This document shows positions 8,429 to 17,579 of a stretch of 37,687 nt of DNA, one piece after another. The stretch is from Candidatus Poribacteria bacterium. Lineage in GTDB: Bacteria; Poribacteria; WGA-4E; WGA-3G. The number at the start of each line of letters is the position of its first letter. The first letter of the stretch is position 1. The notes under the pieces are model-generated. The model made no database searches. It had not been told where the DNA came from and saw nothing but the letters and a program-made list of their open reading frames with translations. The stretch covers positions 1 through 37,687 of the forward strand of contig JAJDUH010000051.1 in assembly GCA_022826805.1 (NCBI GenBank). The letters run 5' to 3'. A program made the translations under genes and the position numbers.

Positions 8429-9301
8429 ATGAAAGATTGGTGTTATGGGTTTACCGCCAAATTAATCGGATGCTTCGTATCCCGACTGCCACGCCCAGCG
8501 ACCTTGGCACTCGGAGGTCGATTAGGTGCCCTCATATTTTGGCTTGCACGGCGGCAGAGGGAATTAGCATGTCAACAGTTACAGCGTAGTTTAGACCTTC
8601 CCGATGAACGCCGGATTAGAGCGATAGCAAAGCAGTGCTTTGAAAATTTAGGCAAAACTGTATTAGAATTTATGCAATTTCCGCGCATGAATTCAAAAAA
8701 AATTCAGCAGTATATCAGTTTTGAAGGCATTCAGCATGCAGAGCAAGCACTCGCACAAGGGAAAGGCGCGATCATTCTCACAGGGCATTTCGGGAATTGG
8801 GAACTGCTTGCGGCAGGTATTTCTGCTACGATTGCTCCGTTGACCCCTATTGTTCGTGAATTGCGTTCGCCTCGATTAAATGCCTTGGTTTCAAGTTACC
8901 GAGAGCGAGCAGGATATGCGACTATCGACCGAGATACAGGAATTCGCCACGCGCTTCGGTGTCTCAAACGTAATGAACTGCTTGGGATTGTCGCTGATGT
9001 AGACACAAGTGTAAGTGGCGTTTTCGTCGATTTTTTCGGTCAGCCAGCATATACACCTTACAGTCCTGTCGCTATTGCGCTCAAAACAGGGGCAGCGATA
9101 TTACCAACGTTTATTGTCCGTCAGTCCGATGGTTCGCACCGGGCAATTATCGAACCGCCCTTGGTATTACAGCGAACAGATGTAAAAGAGAAGGATCTTG
9201 TCACCAATACACAGAAATTCACAAAAATTATCGAATCCTACATTCGGCGATACCCAACGCAGTGGATTTGGATGCATCGACGGTGGAAAACACAACCTTA
9301 A
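8429..9301 (+). CDS. Lipid A biosynthesis acyltransferase, LpxL/HtrB family
   Basis: A 290-residue membrane-associated acyltransferase. The catalytic H-x4-E motif is HFGNWE at residues 120-125, inside GAIILTGHFGNWELLAAGIS. The N-terminal half carries the family pattern L-x-x-S-L-D/N-L-P-x-x-x-R (LQRSLDLPDERR) and FENLGKTVLEF. The C terminus ends with YPTQWIWMHRRWK, matching the P-x-Q-W-x-W-x-H-R-R-W signature of lauroyl/myristoyl acyltransferases. It transfers acyl chains onto lipid A precursors at the inner leaflet of the cytoplasmic membrane. It starts a run of LPS transport genes (lptC four bases downstream), which supports a true outer membrane. The start at 8429 has no ribosome site, consistent with the leaderless promoter proposed upstream. 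Confidence 0.9.
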   Translation: MKDWCYGFTAKLIGCFVSRLPRPATLALGGRLGALIFWLARRQRELACQQLQRSLDLPDERRIRAIAKQCFENLGKTVLEFMQFPRMNSKKIQQYISFEGIQHAEQALAQGKGAIILTGHFGNWELLAAGISATIAPLTPIVRELRSPRLNALVSSYRERAGYATIDRDTGIRHALRCLKRNELLGIVADVDTSVSGVFVDFFGQPAYTPYSPVAIALKTGAAILPTFIVRQSDGSHRAIIEPPLVLQRTDVKEKDLVTNTQKFTKIIESYIRRYPTQWIWMHRRWKTQP

Positions 9302-9305
9302 TTGC

Positions 9306-9872
9306 ATGATCACATGTTTGTTCCTTTGTTTCTTCCTCTGTGTAGTTTGTTGTAAAAGCACAGAGACCCCGATTGATGCAACTGATGGATCGGTAGAGGC
9401 AGTTCCGACACAGCAACTGGAGCGGTTCTCTACACAACACACTGAAGCAGGGGTCGTCAAATGGACACTTGTCGGGGATACATCAACATTCCACGGAAGT
9501 TACGTTGAAGTCGAAAATCCAACTGTTGAGATTTTTGAAGACGGTGCTGTTTCTATTACTTTGACGAGTCAAAAGGGCAAGCAGTTGCTGACAGGTAGCG
9601 AGAGAGATAATCTGCATCTTTCAGGAAATGTCGTGGGTGTCAGCAAAAATGGGACCTTATATAGTGAACTCCTCCATTGGCAGAATCGGGCAGGCAGATT
9701 ATATGCACCGGAAGAAGTCACGATTGTACGTGGAGATTCCACCTGGGTCGGGACGGAAATGTTTGCGAATCCGACGCTTGAAACGGTAACAATGAAAAAC
9801 AACCAATTTAAACTTTACCCAAAAGATGAGAAGACAGATGAAAATAACAAAACCTCTACTGTGCCGGAATAG
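9306..9872 (+). CDS. lptC: LPS export protein LptC
   Basis: A 188-residue protein beginning at ATG 9306, four bases after the acyltransferase stop; a longer in-frame reading would overlap that gene. A single N-terminal hydrophobic stretch (about residues 2-16) ends in a Cys pair. The Cys lacks a proper lipobox (Val-Cys-Cys), so a membrane anchor is likelier than lipidation. The periplasmic part follows the LptC beta-jellyroll pattern: a Leu-Val-Gly strand, VENPTVEIFEDG, then ITLTSQKG, LSGNVVGVSKNGTLYSELLHW and APEEVTIVRGDSTWVGTEM. LptC takes LPS from the LptB2FG extractor and passes it to LptA. Its neighbours lptA and lptB confirm the assignment despite low primary conservation. No good ribosome site is seen, so translational coupling is likely. 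Confidence 0.85.
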   Translation: MITCLFLCFFLCVVCCKSTETPIDATDGSVEAVPTQQLERFSTQHTEAGVVKWTLVGDTSTFHGSYVEVENPTVEIFEDGAVSITLTSQKGKQLLTGSERDNLHLSGNVVGVSKNGTLYSELLHWQNRAGRLYAPEEVTIVRGDSTWVGTEMFANPTLETVTMKNNQFKLYPKDEKTDENNKTSTVPE

Positions 9873-10791
9873 ACATGAATACGGGTTTCGCCTCCGTAAA
9901 TTGTGTAATTTTTGTGTTTACGCCGGCTTCTTGTTACTCTTTATATGTAGCGTCCCCTTAACCCTCAAGGCAGAGGACACAAAAGCGGAAACTGCTCCTG
10001 GAATCACTAACGATGTAACATCAACCACAGAGAACAACGCACAGGGCATAGAGAGTACTGAAACTACGGATAGTGAAAATGCCAATAATAACGATGCCTC
10101 CGCTGAACCTACTACAGAAACCATTACTGGCACCTCAAAAAGAATGGAGCGATATGAGAAGGATGGTATAACCATTCTTATTGATGAAGCCAAGACGATT
10201 CGGTATGATGAGCAGGGCATTGAAATTGGATTTCTCAATGCTGATAAAATCACCCTCATAAGCGATACGGAAACGGGAACAACGACAGAAGTTATTGCTG
10301 TGGGCAATGTAGAGATCCGAGATCAAGATATCTTTGCTACCTGTGACCATGCTATCATGAACAACCTAACGAATACCGTTGTGCTTAAAGAGAATGTCGT
10401 TGTTTTACAAAATAAGGATCGGCTCGAAACCAAGCTTTTCACTTTTAATAGAACGACTGGAAAGCAAACAGGCGAGGGTGGTGTTAAATTCAAAGTTACC
10501 GTTACACAAGCAGCACCGGTGGAAACAGAAGCAGACGAGAACACCGAAGGCGAGGCAGGTGCTGACGAAGCAGATACTGCCACAACTGTGCCGGAACAAA
10601 CGGAAGGTGAGGTTCCAGAAGGTGCAGACGCTGAAACCCTTAATGCGGATGGCGACACAGGAACGGCATCTGAGGCAGACGCTGGAGATGTTGAAAATAC
10701 CGAGCCTCTGGAAGAAACTGATACAAACACCGAAGAAGACACAAATGACGCAGATGCAAACGCTGAAACGGAAGAATCTGAGAACAATTAA
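9838..10791 (+). CDS. lptA: LptA/OstA-type LPS transport protein with acidic tail
   Basis: About 317 residues, overlapping lptC by 35 bases if the ATG at 9838 is used (GAGAAG lies upstream); ATG 9826 is the alternative. A signal peptide (VYAGFLLLFICSVPLTLKA) is followed by a low-complexity Thr/Glu/Asn segment, then one OstA domain (about residues 100-215). Typical strands are visible, such as ADKITLIS, TTEVIAVGNVEIRDQ, ATCDHAIMNNLTNTVVLKENVVVLQ and TFNRTTGKQTGEGG. LptA oligomers bridge the periplasm and carry LPS from LptC to LptD. The last 90 or so residues are almost wholly acidic (Glu, Asp, Thr, Ala, Asn), which ordinary LptA proteins lack; this may be a disordered linker. A terminator follows the gene. 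Confidence 0.85.
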   Translation: MKITKPLLCRNRHEYGFRLRKLCNFCVYAGFLLLFICSVPLTLKAEDTKAETAPGITNDVTSTTENNAQGIESTETTDSENANNNDASAEPTTETITGTSKRMERYEKDGITILIDEAKTIRYDEQGIEIGFLNADKITLISDTETGTTTEVIAVGNVEIRDQDIFATCDHAIMNNLTNTVVLKENVVVLQNKDRLETKLFTFNRTTGKQTGEGGVKFKVTVTQAAPVETEADENTEGEAGADEADTATTVPEQTEGEVPEGADAETLNADGDTGTASEADAGDVENTEPLEETDTNTEEDTNDADANAETEESENN

Positions 10792-10808
10792 GCCAATTAT
10801 CTAATCTC

Positions 10809-10836
10809 AAGTTTCAAGCCTTTCGGAAACTTTTTT
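10809..10836 (+). terminator. Intrinsic terminator after lptA
   Basis: A 7-bp stem, AAGTTTC (10809-10815) and GAAACTT (10826-10832), runs into a six-T tract (10831-10836). It lies 17 bases after the lptA stop and suggests that lptB-rpoN-hpf are at least partly transcribed separately. The stem is AT-rich, so termination may be partial. Confidence 0.6.
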
Positions 10837-10945
10837 GTCAACGTCCACATGATGGGTGCGTTACATAAGCCTTAAAGCGTTATCGTTATTTTACATCAGA
10901 TTGGCACAATGTGTTAATCATAATGAAATACTATAATTAGAAGTC

Positions 10946-11710
10946 ATGGCAATAGAACTCCAAGCACACAGACTCGTAAAACGTTATACACGCCGTGGAC
11001 CCATCGTTGTTAATGAGGTGAGCCTGTCGGTGAAGCAAGGTGAGATAGTCGGACTCTTAGGTCCCAACGGCGCAGGAAAATCGACGACATTCTACATGGT
11101 AGTGGGATTGATTCGTCCCAATGCTGGCAGAATCACGTACGACGATAAAGATATTACCTTTTATCCGATGTACAAACGTGCTCGGCTCGGCATTGGCTAT
11201 CTGGCACAAGAGACTTCGATTTTCCGGAAATTAACAGTACAACAGAATATTGAGGCGATTCTTGAAGCCCAAGGCATGCCAAAATCTGAGCGTGAACCCC
11301 GTATTCGCGAATTGACAGATGAGCTCGGCATTTCAAATCTATTACAGCGAAAGGCGTATACGCTCTCAGGTGGTGAGTGTCGTCGCGCCGAAATAGCGCG
11401 AGCCCTCGCTGCACAACCTGATTTCATTCTACTTGATGAGCCGCTTTCCGGAATAGATCCGATTGCTGTTGCCGATATTAAGCAGCTCATCTCACATTTA
11501 CGCGACCGGAATCTTGGAGTGCTTATTACAGACCACAACGCTGTTGAAACCCTCGACATCGTTGACAGGGCATACATCATTGTTGATGGAAAAATTACTC
11601 TTGCAGGAACGCCTACAGAACTTATCAACAACGAGACTGCGAGAGATCTCTACTTTGGACACAATTTTTCCTATCGAGTAGCAGACACTATTGAATCGCC
11701 GGGGGATTAG
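10946..11710 (+). CDS. lptB: LPS export ABC transporter ATPase LptB
   Basis: A 254-residue ABC ATPase. Walker A is GPNGAGKS (residues 39-46), the signature is LSGGECRR, Walker B is FILLDEP, the D-loop is SGIDP, and the switch His is in LITDHNAVETLD. The Q-loop segment (GYLAQETSIFRKLTVQQNI) and the LSGGE-C-R-R variant are diagnostic of LptB rather than of LivF-type ATPases. It powers extraction of LPS from the inner membrane with LptF and LptG, which are not in this window. It sits 154 bases after lptA, past a terminator, with a TATAAT at 10932-10937 but no clear -35 box. rpoN follows 147 bases downstream, the same order as in Proteobacteria. Confidence 0.95.
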   Translation: MAIELQAHRLVKRYTRRGPIVVNEVSLSVKQGEIVGLLGPNGAGKSTTFYMVVGLIRPNAGRITYDDKDITFYPMYKRARLGIGYLAQETSIFRKLTVQQNIEAILEAQGMPKSEREPRIRELTDELGISNLLQRKAYTLSGGECRRAEIARALAAQPDFILLDEPLSGIDPIAVADIKQLISHLRDRNLGVLITDHNAVETLDIVDRAYIIVDGKITLAGTPTELINNETARDLYFGHNFSYRVADTIESPGD

Positions 11711-11857
11711 CGTCGCAGCTGTGATCGCCGTGAAACTTAATTAGGTGCAGCGTCGTGTTCTATCTGTTGGACAGACGAATTGTTGCCTAATATGGCTCTC
11801 ATAAGCTTAAGAAACACAAGCACAGAGTGTATTATACATATTCAGCAGAGGCAGAAA

Positions 11858-13741
11858 ATGTACAAAGCGCAACTTACCCAGACTCCTCAATTGACGCAAA
11901 AAATGTCTATTACACCGAGGCTGCAACAGGCACTTAAAGTGCTTAATATGCCCCTGCAGGAACTGACGCAATTTATCACGCAAGAATTAGAGCAGAATCC
12001 CCTCCTTGAATTTGAGGAAGAAGAGACAGCACTTCCCCATGAAGAATTAGATTCAACGCTTGAATGGAATGAACCGGAGACCAATATTGACCAGAAAGAT
12101 ACTGCTGTTGATATTGATTGGGAGACCGTCTTCGAGGATCGTGCCTCACTTAGTGAGCGGGTGAATTTCAGTCACTCGGACACTGACGAGTTACCATCGG
12201 ATATGCCAGAAGAGCGCTTGTTACATGAACACCTTGCTGAGCAACTCCAACTTGCCTACCCTCATATTGTAACATCTGAAACCGAGCGCGCTATTGGAGA
12301 ATGCATTCTTGGAAATCTAAATGATGATGGGCAATTAGAACTCAAACTGTTTCAGATTCCATGCGAATTCGTAACAGAACTGGATGCTGGATACCTCTCA
12401 ACAGAGCTGCATAGCGTTATTCAGAAAAACTTGCAGATGGCAACCAACGATAATGATAGCCAATTTTCCAAAACTGCTACAATTACTACGAAAAAAATCG
12501 CATGTCCTGCCGTTGAGAATGATGGTGTGCGTATCGAGCTCGCATGGAAAATTACGGATGAGGATAACAAAAAGACATATACTATTTTGTATGAAAAACT
12601 TCCGCGTAGCGATAGACTGGTGTTGAACCTTTATCAGTTGACATTGGAAGATATTGCCAATGAGGTTGGGTGTGATACAGCATTAGTTGAAGTTGTGCTT
12701 CGCAAGATACAGGATACCTTTGAACCGCTCGGTATCGCATATCGGGATGTACAAGAGGCACTGTTAATCCAGATTCGCAATCTAAATGGAGATATTCGTG
12801 AAATCGGGCAGGAGAATGGTTCATATCTCTTATCAGGGGCTGAACGAGAAGTCCCAGATTTTTTGCGTGAGAACAGGCCTACCTGCCGCCTCGCCCAAGA
12901 GATCGTTGAAAACCAATTTAATGCTTTCCTCAATCAGAAATGGGACTCTATTGCTGAAGCATTGAAAGTTGACATCGCAGATATTGATGCAGCTATACAG
13001 TGGATACGGACCTTATCTCCATACCCAGGTCGATACTTCACGGATCCAACGACGCTCACTCTCAAAAAGGGTCCCCGCGCTCAAGCCGTTACGCCCGATG
13101 TGGAAATACAGTACATTAATGGAAGGTATCAGGCTGTTTCTGTAGATAGTTACATACCTCGGTTGCAGATAAATCCTTACTATCTGAATATCATGCAGAA
13201 CCATCAAGATACCTTGGATCCTGAAGCAAAAGAATGGATAGAAAAACGGTATCGTGATGCCACAAATCTGCTCAGCAGTCTCGCACAGCGCGGCAGCACT
13301 ATCGCTCGAGTTACTGAAGTCATCTTTGAGATACAAACCGAATTCCTAACACAGGGCGTTAAAGGTATTAAACCCCTAACGTTAAGAACGATAGCTGAAA
13401 AACTCGGCATTCATGAATCAACTGTCAGTCGCGTAACGAGCAATAAATATGTACAAACCCCACATGGTATATATCCGTTGCGGTATTTCTTCAGCAATGA
13501 GTTGTCGACAACGCAAGGCGAGGGTGTTTCTGCTAAGCAGGTGAAAAGCCTAATTCAAGAAATGATTGTGAACGAAGCACCAGCGAAACCCCTCAGCGAT
13601 CAGGCAATCAGTAATTCCTTGAAAGCAAAGGGTATCCGAGTCGCAAGGCGAACCATTCAGAAATACCGCGATGAATTAGGTATCCCAACATCACGTGAAA
13701 GATATTCTGTCCGTGTAAATTCTCAGGTGGAGAGACCTTGA
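11858..13741 (+). CDS. rpoN: RNA polymerase sigma-54 factor, with an internal insertion
   Basis: A 627-residue sigma-54. Region I is Gln/Leu-rich (QTPQLTQKMSITPRLQQALKVL cut short here; TQELEQNPLLEFEEEE follows). An acidic region II leads to the core-binding domain (about 120-345). The helix-turn-helix follows (LTLRTIAEKLGIHESTVSRV), and the RpoN box is ARRTIQKYRDELGIP near the C terminus. The usual length is about 450-500 residues. The excess is an insertion of roughly 85-100 residues at about 165-262, inside the core-binding domain between GNLNDDGQL and LTLEDIANEVG. The start is set at the ATG 11858 because the conserved region I begins there; an upstream in-frame ATG at 11780 adds 26 unrelated residues. 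hpf follows closely, the conserved rpoN-hpf pair. A sigma-54 activator gene is at 34441. Confidence 0.95.
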   Translation: MYKAQLTQTPQLTQKMSITPRLQQALKVLNMPLQELTQFITQELEQNPLLEFEEEETALPHEELDSTLEWNEPETNIDQKDTAVDIDWETVFEDRASLSERVNFSHSDTDELPSDMPEERLLHEHLAEQLQLAYPHIVTSETERAIGECILGNLNDDGQLELKLFQIPCEFVTELDAGYLSTELHSVIQKNLQMATNDNDSQFSKTATITTKKIACPAVENDGVRIELAWKITDEDNKKTYTILYEKLPRSDRLVLNLYQLTLEDIANEVGCDTALVEVVLRKIQDTFEPLGIAYRDVQEALLIQIRNLNGDIREIGQENGSYLLSGAEREVPDFLRENRPTCRLAQEIVENQFNAFLNQKWDSIAEALKVDIADIDAAIQWIRTLSPYPGRYFTDPTTLTLKKGPRAQAVTPDVEIQYINGRYQAVSVDSYIPRLQINPYYLNIMQNHQDTLDPEAKEWIEKRYRDATNLLSSLAQRGSTIARVTEVIFEIQTEFLTQGVKGIKPLTLRTIAEKLGIHESTVSRVTSNKYVQTPHGIYPLRYFFSNELSTTQGEGVSAKQVKSLIQEMIVNEAPAKPLSDQAISNSLKAKGIRVARRTIQKYRDELGIPTSRERYSVRVNSQVERP

Positions 13742-13838
13742 GCCTTGGATGAGAGGCAATCTATTTTCTCAGCTATTAGGTGGTTACTTAGCCTTGATCT
13801 ACGGTTTAAGGCGCATACAGGAAGAGAGGATAATTAAA

Positions 13839-14399
13839 ATGAAAGTAACATATTCCGGCCATAACTTAAAAATTACTGATGATCTTCATGCACACATTCT
13901 GAAGCGTGCTGATAAAATTGAAGCCCGTTTTGGCGGGATGCACGAGTTAAATGTCGTCCTTAAAGCAGAGAAGCATCGGTTTGACGCTGAGATGATAGTT
14001 ACAGCACCACGTGTGTCGTTCTATGCGAAAAGCCATACTGATGAGGTAGTGTCTGCACTGGACAGCGCGGCAGATAAGATTGTCAGCCAGATTCGTCGCT
14101 ATAGAGACAGAGTGAAAGATCGGAGAAATGTCGCACCGCACCGGGAGGTAGTCGCGCAACTCAATCCGAATAGGGATGAGGAAGTACCCGTGGAAATTGA
14201 TGCTACCGATACCCCTACAATTGTGGCAACGCAAGAGAAATTTGCCTCCAAGCCACTTACTGTCGCAGAAGCCGCAACAGAACTTCAAGCCTCGAACGCA
14301 GCGTTCCTCCTATTTCTGAATGCCGAGACGCGGCAGGTGAATCTGCTCTATGAAATGGGAAAAGGGACATACGGGTGGGTAGAGCCGCTCTTCGCTTAA
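13839..14399 (+). CDS. hpf: Ribosome hibernation-promoting factor, long form
   Basis: A 186-residue long-type HPF. The N-terminal S30AE domain (1-100) starts MKVTYSGHNLKITDDLHAHI and includes KIEARFGGMHELNVVLKAEKH and ALDSAADKIVSQIRRYRDRVK. A variable linker (110-135) leads to the C-terminal dimerisation domain (KPLTVAEAATELQASNAAFL and onward to YGWVEP). The long form joins two 70S ribosomes into inactive 100S dimers in stationary phase. The ATG at 13839 is chosen because GAGAGGA lies eight bases upstream and the fold begins there; 30 extra in-frame codons upstream do not match the family. It lies 97 bases after rpoN, as in many Gram-negative genomes. Confidence 0.93.
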   Translation: MKVTYSGHNLKITDDLHAHILKRADKIEARFGGMHELNVVLKAEKHRFDAEMIVTAPRVSFYAKSHTDEVVSALDSAADKIVSQIRRYRDRVKDRRNVAPHREVVAQLNPNRDEEVPVEIDATDTPTIVATQEKFASKPLTVAEAATELQASNAAFLLFLNAETRQVNLLYEMGKGTYGWVEPLFA

Positions 14400-14446
14400 T
14401 GGTGCCGCTCGCAAGCCAATATTGTTAAAGAAAGGTCTTCAAAAAT

Positions 14447-17116
14447 ATGGCAAATCTTCCGAAAACTTATACTCCCCAGGAAATTGAGGGGAAATGGTAC
14501 CAATTTTGGCGGAAAAACGACTACTTTCATGCTGAAGCGACTTCTGAGAAATCGCCCTACGCAATTGTGATCCCACCACCGAATATCACAGGTAGTCTGC
14601 ATATCGGGCATGCCTTGGATAACACGCTCCAAGATTGCCTCATCCGATGGCGACGCATGCAAGGCTATAACACGCTTTGGATGCCAGGGACAGATCACGC
14701 CGGTATTGTCACCGAACTTATCATGGAGCGACAACTCGCTGAAGAGGGTACCAGTCGGACAACCATGGGCCGCGAAAAATTCATCGAACGCATGTGGCAG
14801 TGGAAAGCCGAATCTGCTGGTTATATAGTTTCACAACTCCAGCAAATGGGGTGTTCTTGCGATTGGGCGCGCGAGCGTTTTACGCTTGATGAAGGACTCT
14901 CTGAGGCTGTTCGGACCGCTTTTGTCAAGTTTTACAATCAGGGACTCATCTATAAGGACACCTACATGGTGAATTGGTGTCCGCAGTGCAATACGGCTAT
15001 CAGTAATCTTGAAGTCGAACCTATTGAGATAGATGGTAACTTCTACCACATCCGATATCCTGTTAAAGATAGCGATGTTGTCCTTGAAATTGCCACGACG
15101 CGACCAGAGACAATGTTAGGCGACACTGCTATCGCTGTGCATCCCGACGATGAACGATACCAACACTTGATTGGAGAAACGGCACACCTTCCACTGTGTG
15201 ACAGGGAGATCCCAATAATTGCCGATCCTTATGTTGATAGAGAGTTCGGCACTGGTGCCTTAAAAGTGACACCAGCACACGATACCAACGACTATGAGAT
15301 TGGCTTACGACACGACCTCGAACAACGTACTATTTTCACACGAGATGGAGATATAAACGAAAATGCCCCTGAAAAATACGTCGGCTTATCAAGATCGGAC
15401 TGTCGTAAACAGGTCGTGGAAGATTTAGAAAATGCTGATTACCTCGTCAAAATTGTGCCACATCGACACGCTGTTGGGCATCATGATCGATGTGGTGCGG
15501 TTGTGGAACCTGCCATATCCTTGCAGTGGTTTATGAATGTCCGACCTCTCGCCCAGCGCGCAATAGAGGCGACCCAAAAGGGTGAGGTCAAATTTATTCC
15601 AGAACGCGAAACTGCTCGCTTCTATCATTGGATGGAGAACATCGAACCTTGGCCCATCGCACGTCAACGGTGGTGGGGACACCAGATTCCGATATGGTAC
15701 TGTAATACATGCGATGCAATCATCGCTGCGATGGAAAAACCACAGCAGTGCCAGTGTAGTGCCCCCGATTTCCGACAAGAAGAAGATGTCTTAGATACTT
15801 GGTTCAGTTCTGGACTCTGGCCCTTTTCCACTATGGGTTGGCCAGAAGAAACGCCAGAATTGAAAACCTTCTATCCTACCTCTGTCCTTGTGTCGGGTTG
15901 GGATATTCTCTTCTTCTGGGTATCCAGGATGATAATGTTAGGGCTTGGATGTATGGATGAAGTTCCATTTCGCATTGTCTATTTGCACGGACTCGTTGCC
16001 GATGAAAAGGGACAGAAAATGAGCAAGTCGAAGGGGAATAGCATTGATCCACTGGAAACAATTGCTACCTATGGAGCGGATGCCTTCCGTTTTGCACTCA
16101 CGCATGCAAGTACACCAAACCCTTATGTCTCGCTCCCAGAGTCGCAGATTGAGACAGGCAGGCGATTTGCCAATAAAATTTGGAACGCCGCCCGATTCAT
16201 TCTCATGAATTTAGAGAAACATCCTGTTCCTGTAAAAACAGATGCAGTTCGGGATACTCAGGAAGTATTGGAGGTTGCGTGGATACGGAGTCGTCTTAAC
16301 TACACCATTAAAACAACAACCGATGCTCTTGAAAACTTTCGATTCTACGAAGCAGCGCAAACACTTTATGCCTTTCTCTGGCATGAATTCTGTGATTGGT
16401 ACTTGGAGTTCACCAAACAGCGGATCGCCCAAGATGAACCAGAGGCACTCTGGGTAGCCGCTGATGTTCTGGAACAGACGATGCGCCTAATCCACCCTAT
16501 TATGCCGTTTTTGAGCGAGGAAATTTGGCAACAACTCCCACATGGCGGTAGCAGAGGTGGATCCGCGGCTGACAGAAGTTCCGTAACCGTTGCTTCCTGG
16601 CCAGAGCCGGTAGGAGAAAATCCAACGGCAGAAACCACTATGGCAACCCTTATGGAAGTCATTGAGAGTATTCGGAGCGTTCGAGGTGAGTTAAATGTCC
16701 CGATTGGCGCATCCGTAGAGATCCACATCCAGTCCCCAGATGCCGAAGTACGGCAGCGACTCGAAACGTATCTACCGCGGTACTTACCCGCTTTTACACG
16801 GGTGGCAGACATCACCATTGCCGAAACGTTACAAAAGCCCCCTGCTTCAGCAGAGGCCGTCATCGGAGAACTTGCCATCTACATTCCACTTGCCAATGTA
16901 ATCGATCTGGACGCTGAACGCGAACGGCTCAGTAAACGACATCAACAAGCAGTCAAGGATGTAGCAGCAGCACAGAAAACCTTAGATAATCCCAACTTCA
17001 TCCAGCGTGCACCGGAAAAGGTCGTCGCACAAAAGAGAGCACTACTTGAACGGCTACTGATTGAACAGGAAAAATTAGCACGAAGTATCGGAATGCTCAC
17101 CCAATCAACGGAGTAA
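14447..17116 (+). CDS. valS: Valyl-tRNA synthetase
   Basis: An 889-residue class Ia synthetase that charges tRNA-Val. The HIGH motif is HIGH at residues 52-55 (NITGSLHIGHALDNT) and the KMSKS motif is KMSKS near residue 525 (EKGQKMSKSKGN). The editing domain contains TTRPETMLGDTAIAVHP. The anticodon-binding domain follows, and the C-terminal coiled-coil arm specific to ValRS is present (LDAERERLSKRHQQAV to ERLLIEQEKLARSI). The tRNA-recognition phrase WCPQCNTAISNLEVE and the segment VLDTWFSSGLWPFSTMGWPE are family hallmarks. Length is normal. A GAAAGG ribosome site precedes the ATG. The next gene starts one base after the stop, so the two are probably co-transcribed. Confidence 0.97.
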   Translation: MANLPKTYTPQEIEGKWYQFWRKNDYFHAEATSEKSPYAIVIPPPNITGSLHIGHALDNTLQDCLIRWRRMQGYNTLWMPGTDHAGIVTELIMERQLAEEGTSRTTMGREKFIERMWQWKAESAGYIVSQLQQMGCSCDWARERFTLDEGLSEAVRTAFVKFYNQGLIYKDTYMVNWCPQCNTAISNLEVEPIEIDGNFYHIRYPVKDSDVVLEIATTRPETMLGDTAIAVHPDDERYQHLIGETAHLPLCDREIPIIADPYVDREFGTGALKVTPAHDTNDYEIGLRHDLEQRTIFTRDGDINENAPEKYVGLSRSDCRKQVVEDLENADYLVKIVPHRHAVGHHDRCGAVVEPAISLQWFMNVRPLAQRAIEATQKGEVKFIPERETARFYHWMENIEPWPIARQRWWGHQIPIWYCNTCDAIIAAMEKPQQCQCSAPDFRQEEDVLDTWFSSGLWPFSTMGWPEETPELKTFYPTSVLVSGWDILFFWVSRMIMLGLGCMDEVPFRIVYLHGLVADEKGQKMSKSKGNSIDPLETIATYGADAFRFALTHASTPNPYVSLPESQIETGRRFANKIWNAARFILMNLEKHPVPVKTDAVRDTQEVLEVAWIRSRLNYTIKTTTDALENFRFYEAAQTLYAFLWHEFCDWYLEFTKQRIAQDEPEALWVAADVLEQTMRLIHPIMPFLSEEIWQQLPHGGSRGGSAADRSSVTVASWPEPVGENPTAETTMATLMEVIESIRSVRGELNVPIGASVEIHIQSPDAEVRQRLETYLPRYLPAFTRVADITIAETLQKPPASAEAVIGELAIYIPLANVIDLDAERERLSKRHQQAVKDVAAAQKTLDNPNFIQRAPEKVVAQKRALLERLLIEQEKLARSIGMLTQSTE

Positions 17117-17117
17117 T

Positions 17118-17579
17118 ATGGCGGTTGACATGCAATCTGACACATCTGCGAACCTCGCACTCAATAACGATCACTGCTTTGTCTGTGGTATGAGAAACCC
17201 GTTCGGCTTGCAGGTTAAACCCGAAATTAAAAATGACGGTGAATTTGTTCGTATTGAATGTACGCCACCAGAACACTTGCAAGGGTGGGCAGACATTCTA
17301 CACGGCGGTATCCTCAGCACGTTGTTAGATGAAGCGATTACCTACGTCGGGATAAGTACGTTCAATCAGCACGCCGTGACAGCACAACTTGAAGTCCGTT
17401 TTCGCAATCCAGCACCAACGCGTGTGAAACTGTTTGTTTCTGCAGAGCGTATTAAGGTTTCGCGGAGGTTAGTAGAGGCAAAAGCGGAGGTTACGCTCAG
17501 TGATGGCACACTCATCGCTACGGGCGTTGGTAAGGTCGTACCAGTTAATGAAAATTTCGCACCTAAGACGCCAAAATAG
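17118..17579 (+). CDS. PaaI-type hotdog-fold thioesterase
   Basis: A 153-residue single-hotdog protein of the 4HBT/PaaI family. The conserved core is HLQGWADILHGGILSTLLDE, with the H-G-G-x-x-x-x-x-x-D/E pattern that places the helix dipole and catalytic acid. An N-terminal NDHCFVCGMRNPFGLQV gives a C-x-x-C-G-x-x-N-P-x-G-L motif often found in this subgroup of thioesterases. Members hydrolyse acyl-CoA esters in the cytoplasm; the substrate is not predictable. The ATG overlaps the valS region with a one-base gap after its stop, so translational coupling is likely. It is not functionally tied to ValRS by anything visible. Confidence 0.85.
   Translation: MAVDMQSDTSANLALNNDHCFVCGMRNPFGLQVKPEIKNDGEFVRIECTPPEHLQGWADILHGGILSTLLDEAITYVGISTFNQHAVTAQLEVRFRNPAPTRVKLFVSAERIKVSRRLVEAKAEVTLSDGTLIATGVGKVVPVNENFAPKTPK

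Noticed and set aside
10323..10787. A 154-codon minus-strand frame opposite the acidic tail of lptA
   Set aside because: Serine/valine-rich shadow of the Glu/Asp/Thr codon pattern on the other strand.
10901..10916. TTGGCAC upstream of lptB, resembling the -24 element of a sigma-54 promoter
   Set aside because: No TTGC-type -12 element at the required distance.
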